Below are positions 25,379 to 35,225 of a DNA stretch of 64,000 bases, piece by piece. The stretch lies in assembly GCA_000729835.1 (NCBI GenBank), contig JFHB01000090.1, forward strand, positions 50,832 through 114,831, given 5' to 3'. The stretch's first letter is position 1; each line of letters opens with the position of its first letter. The notes under the pieces were generated by a model. The model was not told where the DNA came from. It searched no databases and was given only the letters and a program-made list of their open reading frames with translations. The position numbers were made by a program, and so were the translations under genes. The stretch is from Atkinsonella hypoxylon. Taxonomy: Eukaryota; Ascomycota; Sordariomycetes; Hypocreales; Clavicipitaceae.

Positions 25379-27931
25379 CCTGGGGCCCCTGAGCCTCACC
25401 TAGTGGTTCGGTGCAGTTTTATTTTCAGCCTCAAGTTGTGTTATTTCTCCATGCATTTTCACTCTAGACGGACCAGGCTACTGGGCGTGAGACGACAGAA
25501 CTGGTCAATCAACACCCAGGCACAATGAATGCATGTTGGTGTAGCGGTTTAGATTCGCTTCAAAGTCTTCCAGAAGCGGCTGCAATATCGAAGGCGTGAC
25601 GATAAGTCAAACCGATGGCTCGCGGAAAGTGGTTTAGCTGGCATTGACGCAGATGTTCGATGTATCTTAACGAAACATGATGATGACTTAAAATACTTGT
25701 AATAATGAGTAAAGTTCTTCTAAGTGTGTAACACGAGTTACCCAACCTACTGACGCTTTCGGCGGATTTCCGCCTGACCAACTGGTGAGCACGTTACCCA
25801 CATCTGCATGAAGTTCTCCAGGTAATTTATTACATCATGAGAGTAAACTGATTGCTCACGGTTGTCTAGGGCTGCTCATGCCGAATCTGGTTCGTATTGT
25901 CACGAGGTCGCAGCTCGAAGATGTTTGTCGACCTGCAGGGAACGGGTGTGGTATTACGACCTTCTCAGGACATCAAACGGGCCCTACGATAGACTTTTCA
26001 GCCCGCCAAAATTAGATTAGGCTGCGGAGTGTTAGAGTGAGGGCTTGGGAAATGATGCGAAGAGGCTGTCGTGGGAATGGAACTTGGGTACGCCGCCAAT
26101 TTATATGTAATCACCAGTTCAAGCTAGCATCTTCAGATAGAAGGGGACTCTTCTCGCCGCACATTTTTTTTATTCTTCTTTGCGGCTCATGTGTACATAT
26201 AACGAAGTCCTTCACAACCTGCGAGCCAAGAGATGTTCTTACCCAGACTCACCGGTGTGCCGCCATCGAACTTTAGAGCACAAGAGCCAACGTCACGGCT
26301 GAGTTGGCTGATATTGGGATATTCCAGTAGTACTTGACGCGAAGTTCACGGCTAGAGTCGCCTTCAAATCGTCCTGCAATCACCTCCCGGCCGATGATTT
26401 CGGCTGACACATAGCGTAAAGCCATTTAGACCAGTCTACGCTGGTCTTAGACAACATTAACGATGGCAAAGTCTTTGGTCTCAGGTATCACTGGATGTAT
26501 TAGGTCTCCATAACCTACCTTTTCTGGGACGAAGTATCGGCGTGCCAACCGTCGCCACGCCCGCGAGGAACTTGCCTTGATGGCACCCATAGCTGGGTGC
26601 ATCCGCAGCGGCTCCTTGATCGCAGCTTATAGGTACGGCAACTTGAGAGCCTTGGGAAATCCAGCTATACGAGACAGGGTTCCTCCTCGGATGCAGCATT
26701 TAGTTCCTCACCGAGATTCTGGAGCTTAGCAGGGTGCGTGCAAAGCGTAGAGTGCCAAGCTGAGAGTGATACCCGTGGGGTCTGACCCGGCCGCTTCTCC
26801 CCGCGTCTTCACGCCGCATCCCGAAAGGATAACATTTACAGACTTCATTATTCTGCAGAGGATGCTTCTCAGTTTATAGAATTAAGTGTGTGGTCTAATA
26901 CGGGGTGTTATCGAGACTCTGTAATACGGGTATGTATTTTCCAGCTGTTGATGTATTATGTAGCAAATTCATGTATGCAGTTCAGGAAAGACGCCGGTTT
27001 GTGAGTTGTGATCCGGGAACACATCAATCAATCCCAAAACTTTTCGTACTTCTCACCCTGGACAAAGGCAGCTTCCGGCTTTACTCCTGTGGAGAGACGA
27101 ATATCAACCTCTTTCTATGGAGATTTTGGTATTTAGACTCAACTAGGTGTTTAACTATCAGTAAAGACATTATTTTAGAGTATCATAATGTGGCGGTCCG
27201 CACATGAGTCTCACATATCGTATGCTCTTTTGGAGTCAGAATGATAAGGATAAATGAATGTTTGATTGTATAACTAGAGGTGAGCTACTCTAACAAAAGA
27301 GATTAATTCCTCCCTTTTATAGACAAAGACTTCAACTACCTAGGTAGTTTACTTAGGGAGAGTAATGTCCTTGTAGCTCGTTCGGCTGGCGTAATGCAGG
27401 CGATGGGGTGCTGCGCCGGACAGTAACGGCCTGGAACTCCTACGTAAAATATCATTTGAAGGCAGGTAAAATCAATTGAATGTTTTCGTACACATTTGAG
27501 TGCACTAGTACAACCTCTTTTCTCTGTTCCCTTAAACCTCCCCTTCAGCATAGAACAAAGTTGGACTGAAGCATGATCGAATCTCACTCAACGGTAAAGT
27601 TAAACCGTGAGTCTATTGCTAGTGGGCTCTCTGATGGTATGATTAGCTGCAGCTACAATCCAGCATCTCTTAAGTGCACACAACCGCTGCCATTTAAGAG
27701 CACGTATGATTTCAAGATACAAGAATCCTCTCACAATGAAGGGTTAAGGGAATCACTTCGACCCTCTTTGTTCAAGATGCTTTGGACTTTGACTGGCAAG
27801 TGTATCTACAAATGGTTTCTTTAGAAAAAGTAGATCGAAGTAGTTTCATCCATCCAGATACCACATATGCTGATGATTTGTTGCCTAAATGCAAATACCA
27901 AGTAACAAAGATGAATTGCATGGGAAGTGAA
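25379..27931. other. Intergenic region, no gene seen
   Basis: Convergent gap of 2.5 kb between the unrecognised gene and the MCH1-like gene. Open frames are short, unrelated to any family I know and scattered over both strands. A+T content rises after 27200. No repeat structure was spotted. Confidence 0.45.
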
Positions 27932-29689
27932 CTATATAACAATTCCCCGTTGTTTCCAACCTCCATTGCCCTTCCAAGCATAAAATACTAGCACGCATGC
28001 TATCCAAACGCACATGGCCTCTGCCCAGAATGTCCCACTGTAGCACTGCTTACCGTAACAGAATAAATCATCATCCTTGCTTCCGTTGTTCGAAGGAGGG
28101 AGTTCCTTGGCGCCAGCTTGATACATTCCAGAGTACACAATCCCCCAGAACGTTGAACCCAAGGCTGGCAACATAGCAATAACGCCGAAATTTGTGGCGA
28201 AGTTCTCTACCCCCCAAATAATAGTCACAATAAGTGGTGTCAGGCTAAATATAGCTCCATATCCTGCTCCTACCAGACCAGATACGACCCAGAACCGATC
28301 TGCATGCTTTTGGACTGCGCCAGATGCGAGGAAGATGAAACCAAGGGATAGAATGACAGCAAAGAAGATTAGGAAGCTGATTCGGGAAACGGCGAATCGT
28401 TGCGGATTATGACTACTATGGTAAGATGACGAAAGTTGAATATGCTGCGTTCCGGGGGCTGGAGCCAGCAGGTCGGTGACGGTACCGATCAGAAGACGTG
28501 CGACTGTGCTCGTGACACCGAAAATAGAGACATGGGTGGCGGCTGAGGTTGTCTCACTCATATCCTTAGTTGATGGCGGCGTCAAGGTTCCAATCAGTGA
28601 GCCTAAGTTGTTGATAAATGCTTCCGCCGGTCCGATCATGAGCAGGAAAGCAATAGCAAAAGGCCACATGGTATGGTCCGTCAGGAACTGTCTGGTTTCG
28701 GCATTGAGGACCCAGTTCTTCTTCCAACGAGCATCGTCATCTTTTGGTGTCTCAACTGCTGGGTCGATCTGGTTATGTTCAGCCGCAGCCGCACCATAGC
28801 CACGCTGAGATCGACTTCGCAAGGAACTGCCGTCTAACAGACCACTTGTTTCCAATTCCTCTATTGCCTCCTCTATAAGATCCTCTTCGTCAACCACTCG
28901 CAAGCAAAAGGTTCCAATGATACCCATGATAGTAAGTAAAACAGCCAAGAAGACGAAAAAACGAAACACATCGACTTCGCCTTTAGAACCATCGGGCCTG
29001 GTCTCGTATAAGAATCGGCTTCCAAGTTGACTCAGCCACATGCCGCTTAGTCCAAACCCAGTGATGGGCATCGCAAGTGCCAGGCCGCGATACTTGCCTT
29101 TTCCGAAGTTCTTAGCACAAGTCGACACAGATGCAATGTACATTGCGCAGGTTCCGGAACCGATGCACACAAATGCGAAAACCATGACAGAATAGAACCA
29201 TCCACTCCCCATCTCAGGAGGCCTTTTGTGAACATTATGTTCGGTATCAAGTCTCTGATAAATAAAAGCAGCGGTACCGTAGCCAGTACCGAAGAGAGCT
29301 GCGGACAGTAACGAGAGCGGCGAAACACCTATCCGGTCGCAAACATAACCCATCACTGAAATCGGCAGATAAAGCGCTAATGAGCCTGCGATTGCGATGC
29401 CATTAACCTGAAATTGAGTATACCGCAAGCGAGACTGGAAAAGAGGTGCATAGAGCGAGAAGACGACAATGGAGCCGGCGCATAAGGCAGAAAGCGTGGC
29501 AAAAACAAGAGAAACGGCGCGGATCACTTGAGTTTGGTGTGCCGGAATTTGGTGATGACCCGAATGGGCCTCGCAGCTATCTTCTTCATTGTCAATACTG
29601 AATGTCGATGACGCTTCGCCGTCTGCGAAGTCTATCGTCGGCACGGTGGGAGTGAATAAGGCGTGGTTATTGGAGGCCGAGGCCGTCAT
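27932..29689 (-). CDS. MCH1: MCH1-like major facilitator transporter
   Basis: Single exon of 585 residues from the ATG at 29689 (MTASASNNHALF); the open frame continues upstream but has no ATG there. Twelve membrane segments are expected: the first set begins near residue 80 (VSLVFATLSALCAGSIVVFS), followed by RYTQFQVNGIAIAGSLALY. A cytosolic loop between the two halves is acidic (DEEDLIEEAIEELETSGLLD). The second half has PFAIAFLLMIGPAEAFINNL and FGVTSTVARLLIGTVTDLL. This nodulin-like MFS pattern is that of yeast Mch1, a vacuolar-membrane protein once grouped with monocarboxylate transporters; its substrate is unknown. It is divergent from the OB-fold-like gene, about 430 bp apart. Confidence 0.8.
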   Translation of the reverse strand: MTASASNNHALFTPTVPTIDFADGEASSTFSIDNEEDSCEAHSGHHQIPAHQTQVIRAVSLVFATLSALCAGSIVVFSLYAPLFQSRLRYTQFQVNGIAIAGSLALYLPISVMGYVCDRIGVSPLSLLSAALFGTGYGTAAFIYQRLDTEHNVHKRPPEMGSGWFYSVMVFAFVCIGSGTCAMYIASVSTCAKNFGKGKYRGLALAMPITGFGLSGMWLSQLGSRFLYETRPDGSKGEVDVFRFFVFLAVLLTIMGIIGTFCLRVVDEEDLIEEAIEELETSGLLDGSSLRSRSQRGYGAAAAEHNQIDPAVETPKDDDARWKKNWVLNAETRQFLTDHTMWPFAIAFLLMIGPAEAFINNLGSLIGTLTPPSTKDMSETTSAATHVSIFGVTSTVARLLIGTVTDLLAPAPGTQHIQLSSSYHSSHNPQRFAVSRISFLIFFAVILSLGFIFLASGAVQKHADRFWVVSGLVGAGYGAIFSLTPLIVTIIWGVENFATNFGVIAMLPALGSTFWGIVYSGMYQAGAKELPPSNNGSKDDDLFCYGKQCYSGTFWAEAMCVWIACVLVFYAWKGNGGWKQRGIVI

Positions 29690-30117
29690 CCTCACCGACA
29701 AGCTTTTCCTCGGAACGTGGCGGAATGGAATACGTTGAAAAAGGCGGTATTTTAGGGTCGGACTGTCAATCTGGTATTCATGGTGAAAGTAAGAAGAAGA
29801 GAGCGATAAGGGCAACAGGCAGTACAGGGAAATGCAAGACGGCAATGGCAAATACCAGTGGATGCGGAAGTTCGATGCCCAGCTGTGCAAAGGCAGGATC
29901 CTAGCGTGTGCTAACTAGTGGCGCGCGCTCCTACTATAATCCGAGACCCTGACTGGCCTAGCCTAGCAGGCCCGGTCAGCTCCACCCTCCACCTGGAATG
30001 TTATGGCTGCCATCTGTCTCGACAAATCTTAGTTTCAACTTCCGCCTTACTTTCAACAAATTCTTGATTACATTAGCTGAAGGTTTCAACAGCAGCTATA
30101 GTCGCTCGAATAACGTC
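29690..30117. promoter_or_regulatory. Shared divergent promoter
   Basis: The MCH1-like gene and the OB-fold-like gene start in opposite directions here, so the roughly 430 bp must hold both promoters. No specific site is assigned. Confidence 0.5.
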
Positions 30118-31254
30118 ATGACCACCTTGGACCCACTTGATATCACTGTTGTTCCATTAAAATCCCCCTTCACGCTCGTGCCCGTCATCAAGGATCTCGT
30201 ACGCACGCGCTTCCCTGTCCCCGGATCCGTGTTTCTCGTCGAGGATATTCAGGCTCAACCGCTCACGGAGACGGGCCGTTGGCAAGTCTTGCGGCTCCTC
30301 CTTGGTGATGGCGAGCTATATGTACAAGCTATCTTGGCTGATGCGATGCACCGCTTCGTGCATACAAGTGAAATTTCTGTTGGCAGCTACGTCCAACTAA
30401 ACGACTTCCATCTGCGCATCAAGACATTTTTCTGTGACATGAATAGCACGTTAAAAAAAATGGCCTTCTTGGTTGTTTACAACCTAGACACAATAGGGTG
30501 GAATAGCACTGTGCAAGAAATGTACAAACAGCAGCAGAAGCAACACGAAGCTGTTCACTACCGTCATTGCATCATACCAGACATTAGCAAGACCTCGCTA
30601 GACCCGCCATCACGACACGACACGCGAAGTATGATTCTTCCGACGAGAACAATGCAGTTACGGCAAAATCATGCGACCCAGAACCAGACTACAGAAGATG
30701 CATTTGAAGAGTCCGAATGTCTAACATTTCCCATCGCGAATTCTTCCAGGTTATTGTCTCATAGATTGCCTACTAGAGTCCCTTGCAGGAAAGAAAGCAG
30801 CAGGCATCCACTAGCATCAGTGAACTCGTCTCGTGGCCGGCTCGATCTACAAAAGCCCCTAAAACTGACAACTCTGCGGTCAATTCCGAACCTACCATAT
30901 CAGCAAAACTGGTCATGTAATATTCTTGCCATCGTCACATATCTCTCTCCAGTAGAGTCTTCTTATTTGCCGCCCTATAAGCAACGCACGGCTCGTCTTG
31001 CAGATCCATCCACTGCGAAACATGTTCATTTAACTGTGTTTCTTGACCCCGAGGAATTCACTCCGACCGTTGGAAATGCAGTGCTTTTAATAGGTGTTAA
31101 GAATCACAAGTATGACGGCGGTAGTTTAAAGAAGTATGCCAGTGATAAATCGCTTGGGAGATGGTGGATCGAAGATCCTTGGGAGTTGAAGTGGTGTGAT
31201 GTGAAAGGCCTTAAAGCTTGGTGGGTTGAGATGGAAGCATACCTTGCGAGTTGA
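30118..31254 (+). CDS. OB-fold-like protein of unknown function
   Basis: Single exon of 378 residues from the ATG at 30118 (MTTLDPLDITVV). An in-frame ATG at 29998 would add 40 residues. The N-terminal ~120 residues resemble the RPA1 N-terminal OB-fold in pattern: PGSVFLVEDIQAQPLTETG, then QVLRLLLGDGELYVQAILAD and a HTSEISVGSYVQLNDF turn. A basic, probably disordered linker follows (about 140-250). The C-terminal 120 residues form a second beta-rich block (NWSCNILAIVTYLSP, HVHLTVFLDPEEFTPTVGNA) ending in a Trp-rich tail (GRWWIEDPWELKW). A single-stranded nucleic-acid binding role is possible but is inference from the fold pattern alone. Confidence 0.6.
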   Translation: MTTLDPLDITVVPLKSPFTLVPVIKDLVRTRFPVPGSVFLVEDIQAQPLTETGRWQVLRLLLGDGELYVQAILADAMHRFVHTSEISVGSYVQLNDFHLRIKTFFCDMNSTLKKMAFLVVYNLDTIGWNSTVQEMYKQQQKQHEAVHYRHCIIPDISKTSLDPPSRHDTRSMILPTRTMQLRQNHATQNQTTEDAFEESECLTFPIANSSRLLSHRLPTRVPCRKESSRHPLASVNSSRGRLDLQKPLKLTTLRSIPNLPYQQNWSCNILAIVTYLSPVESSYLPPYKQRTARLADPSTAKHVHLTVFLDPEEFTPTVGNAVLLIGVKNHKYDGGSLKKYASDKSLGRWWIEDPWELKWCDVKGLKAWWVEMEAYLAS

Positions 31255-32157
31255 AAGAATATTAGGACAAATGCAGGAGCGGGCTATTTCGCGCTTACCT
31301 CAGGAATTCGCGAGCGGATGAACACTTGAATCCTTGACATTAGGGAAAGAGTCATCAATGATGTAGAACAAAGCACTCCAAGATTGGATGGCTGATATCA
31401 CAAGTATATTTAGCAGAATCATACGCCAGTATGTACAATGGGTCATAGGTAGTTCCGATCATTTTTGTTGCATGAACTGCACTCCTTTTGGAGTTAAATG
31501 ATATAGATGGATGTTGACTAATGGTGAATCTATCTATTGCTCTAACAAAGAGATCTCAAAAGTTTTGAATACCTTATACAAAGAGAGAAGCTCAATGGGT
31601 TCCTGAGATGAGGAGAATTATGCTAGCCAATTGAATGCACCAATTAATTGTAAGTTCGGGCTTACATGAGGCATCTACCGCTAGTGACGGGAATCAAATA
31701 CTCTTCCACCCGTTGCACAAAGTATTTAGTTGACTCCATACTGTGCTACGTGATGGGCCACTGAACGACTTAATTGCCTGCCGCTGGATCCTAAAGCACC
31801 TCAGCAGGGGGTTAGTTATTGAACCCGTGATGGATGATCCACATGCCGTGGTCACAGATTCAGTGTTCAGACAACCCGACCATGCCCTCCACCCTTGTAA
31901 TCTGACCTGACCACCACTAAGTGACCTCGCCCAACTATTAGAGGGACCTTATTTAAATAGTAGATGTAGGATTCTATGGGTGGTGTTGGTGCCTTTTTTC
32001 TTAGGAGATCGGGTCCGCGTAAGTCCACGAAAATTTCCGTTTTGGGTTTTGCGGTCAAGACGCTAGTATCAATTTGGGTTCGCGTATAGTAATTCTTGCC
32101 TATTTCGTTGTGGGTTTCTGTCTTCTCTCTATTTTGTATTTTGAACTGATACTAAAC
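31255..32157. other. Intergenic region, no gene seen
   Basis: About 900 bp between the OB-fold-like gene and the decayed AT-hook gene. No credible coding frame or repeat was found. Confidence 0.45.
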
Positions 32158-34018
32158 ATGCTCCCATCAGTATCCATAAGTACACGATTTGTGATGTTGA
32201 AGCCCGGAAGAAAGCTCGGAAGACCGCGGAAATATGCCTCAATAGAAGAAAAAGTAAGACAAGATGGCATTGCAAAACGAGCACGAAGGCAGCTTCCGTC
32301 GTCCAGATTCCGCGGCTTCAGGGTCCCACGTAATTGAGTCGAGCCGCTGTTCACTTCATCATCAAAGCCGACACATTCCCAGCCGCTCGATCGTCTCTAT
32401 AGCCTAGCACATGCCGCTAGCTTTTCCAGCCCAGTTATAGTTGAACCAAATGGCGGCCCTGTTGCGGCGAGAAGCGCATTGGCGACCAAAAATGCCGAAA
32501 CGTTGATACAATAGTCCAGCTATACCGAACGAGGACTGCCTTACGTCTCGCCTTATACCTTAAGATCACCACCTCGACAAATGACTGCTAGCACCAATTT
32601 CTAAGCCCACGACGAAGATGCTCTATTCAAATCCCCAATAAAGCTAAAAATCAAATGCTAACTCATCGGATACAATCATCGAAGACTATAACCGTAAGGA
32701 AAGTTCTGATATGTCCTCTGTGGGACAGCCTACATCGATCGCGGACGATGGGGACTACCGCGATATAGGACTGGCCCCCTCTACGCCGTTTGATCCCCTG
32801 AGCGATGCAGATGACGACCTGATTATGTACAGCGTCGGAAACGACGGCGAAATTAGTTCGGGAAACGCCTCTGTCGTAGCAGAGGGAGAAGGAGGAGATG
32901 AAAAGAATAGAGACTTCGAATTCCTGGAAGGCGAAGGCGCTGATAGTCACCTGAATCCGGATAATCCCCTCGACGAAGCCGTTCCACCCACAGCGTCCTA
33001 CATGGAGCTACGATCAGAACCAGAATTGGAGTCAGACTGGGATTCTGGTTGTTCCGAAGCTGAAAATAGCACAGATGAAAAAAGCGAGCACCATTTCGAG
33101 GCGGAGGCCAACCTTTTGTGGGCAAAAAAATTGTTGGAGACCACCTGGAACCGCAGTTGTAGCTGCAGCCAGGAGGGTCATCTGGGACCAGACACCGACA
33201 GTGACAGTGACATCGATCTTGATCGGATGGCTCGTTATTGGACAGGACTTGGCCTTCCAGATACAATTGGGCATTCGTTGCCAAGACAGCTGCAGACAGA
33301 CCTGTATCGAGACGCTCATGCCGACTGGCGTGCAATCCTAGTAGGTGGGGAGCGACGGCTACATTTAAGCTTCTAAAAAGGCCAATCTGCCGCCCTGCAT
33401 TGGATTTGGATAGTATAATCTGTCATTATTCTTACCTGTCAATCAATCGAGGTTTATATGTCTCATACTTGCTTCAGTAACAAGAAATATTCAGTCTAGC
33501 ATTCTTCTCTTCCATGATGGGAAGCCTCTGCAGACCATTCTCATCTTCGACTGGGCAGCGGCCGCCAATCACCACAGCTCGATGTATATGTCATTTTCCC
33601 CAGCATAGCTCACGCACGCCGGATAACATCGTATCTTACCAACGATGAGCGTTGTATGTGGATCGACAAGCTTCTTCTGCCGGCCATCCGTTCTACCTGC
33701 CCTCCTGATGTGTTACAGCATCATCCTCGGTCATTCGATGACGTCGCGAGTAAGGCTCACAGTCGGCGGAGAGAAGCCTGTTCGGGGCGGATCCAATACA
33801 ATGTTGATATGCACCATTATTTACCCCACGAATATCTAGAAGGCGTTTGGAGCTGCATCGGTTGTGGTACGGCCGAACCTGACTGAACATATTTCGAGAC
33901 ACTTTCATCGTTCTAAGCGCGAAAATGTCAAACTAAAAGTAAGATCTTCAACATTTCAAGGGGGCCGAAGCAAGAATATATCGCACCTTCGCAAAGTGAC
34001 GCTGCTAAATAAAATTAA
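32158..34018 (+). pseudogene. Decayed AT-hook/acidic gene, probably mobile-element associated
   Basis: Several coding-like pieces on one strand in different frames. Piece 1 (32158-32337) has an AT-hook-like GRKLGRPRKYASIEEKVRQD. Piece 2 (32711-33376, 221 codons from ATG) is very acidic, then has a WAKKLLETTW segment with CSCSQ and DSDSDIDLDRMARYWTGLGL. Piece 3 begins before 33560 in one frame (LQTILIFDWAAAANHHSSMY), continues in another (DVYVIFPSIAHARRITSYLT) and runs on to WIDKLLLPAIRSTCPPDVLQ and HHPRSFDD, ending at 33886. A further frame holds IFRDTFIVLSAK to about 34018. The order and frame changes fit a single gene that has suffered frameshifts and stops. AT-hook proteins of this kind are common beside fungal DNA transposons; family assignment is uncertain. 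Confidence 0.6.
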
Positions 34019-34440
34019 GTAGCATCAATTCAGACTTGTCCTGATTGGCTCATAACCCTGCTTGGGACTTCCCTAAGGCCTCAGAACTGCCCAAGGGATG
34101 GCATACTTTTCAGCAAGCATAGGACACAGTCACGGCTGCATGGGAGAACAAACGCATAGCTCTATGTTCATTCCTATGTACATACGCTCCATCCTAACAA
34201 TCTCACCCCGATCGCAGGTCTTTCATCCTGGGCCAGACGTTATTGAGTTACGACCCACTTGGCGGCTTTTAGGCCGACTCTATTGGTCCACGGCTGAAAT
34301 AGCGAGCATGGCGTCACCGCCCACATCGTTGAGCTGAGGTTGGCGGCGTGTACCACGTGACACGCCCTTAACAGGGTCTAATCAGGCAACAAGTGCGATT
34401 ACGCCGGACAACTTCCAACTTACACCACATCGTTGTGCAA

Positions 34441-35121
34441 ATGGCGCCACGAAGCACCTCCAAGTCAATCGCACCGGGCAAACAGACTACTCTTGGGCCT
34501 CCTCTATTCAAAAGGAGGAGCGCATCGTCAACGATCTGCACCGTAACTACTTCTTCGATCCAGAAACAGCGCCGGCGGGCCACGCTCGACGCGTCAGGTC
34601 GCGTTCAATCGGATGTCCTCCTTGCTATCCAACCCATACACCTCCAAAACATTGCTGCTGGAAACAAAAACCACGAATATCGGAATTACCGATTGCAAGA
34701 CGGCGTTGAGCGGCTATGGCTATATGAGACGCGCGGCACTCGTGATGATCCGGGACGCGCAGCAATCACGTGGGAACCATTTTTTGAATTGCCCGCTTCC
34801 TCCATTGTCAGTGCTAACTCCCGACCACTCAATAGTCATATCGCCGCTATTCCCCCAAAACTGCGCCATACGCCTGGTACTGTACCGGAAGAACCCTATG
34901 GCATTGGAAACTCCGACTTTAATGCTGGTCTGAAAAAGTCTAAATATGGATATCCAATCCTTGAACTGTATGAACTAGTCAAGCCAATAACACTGGAAGA
35001 GATGAAGAATAAGTGGGGCTTGTCTGCTCCCATGGGCTGGAGCTATTTAAAGAAGGGCCTCTGGGAAGATCGATGGGGAAACAAGGACGGGCGAGAGGAG
35101 AGCCTCAAGCAAATATTTTAA
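34441..35121 (+). CDS. ASCH/PUA-like domain protein
   Basis: Single exon of 226 residues. The start is the ATG at 34441; the frame is open upstream but without an ATG. The first ~55 residues are basic and Ser/Thr-rich, possibly a nuclear signal. Then comes an ASCH-like pattern: DVLLAIQPIHLQNIAAGNKN HEYRNYRL, a beta strand VERLWLYETRG, and later YPILELYELVKPITLEEMKN before KWGLSAPMGWSYL. ASCH domains share the PUA fold and mostly bind RNA or modified nucleotides. It is convergent with the aaRS-like gene, 104 bp between the stop codons. The assignment rests on the motif pattern read by eye. Confidence 0.55.
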   Translation: MAPRSTSKSIAPGKQTTLGPPLFKRRSASSTICTVTTSSIQKQRRRATLDASGRVQSDVLLAIQPIHLQNIAAGNKNHEYRNYRLQDGVERLWLYETRGTRDDPGRAAITWEPFFELPASSIVSANSRPLNSHIAAIPPKLRHTPGTVPEEPYGIGNSDFNAGLKKSKYGYPILELYELVKPITLEEMKNKWGLSAPMGWSYLKKGLWEDRWGNKDGREESLKQIF

Positions 35122-35225
35122 CCAGGTATCACCAATGACCCGGCCCATACGGTTCCACAGTGGTATATTATCCATTTAGACTCTAGGGACTAAAGGTTGG
35201 GATATGATACTCTCTTTACCACGTT

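Noticed and set aside
29690..29890. N-terminal extension of the MCH1-like transporter
   Set aside because: The extended frame has no ATG, and the added residues do not fit the family.
33656..33886. Independent short gene (WIDKLLLPAIRS...)
   Set aside because: The coding pattern continues upstream in the same frame and before that in another frame, so it is part of the broken gene rather than a separate one.
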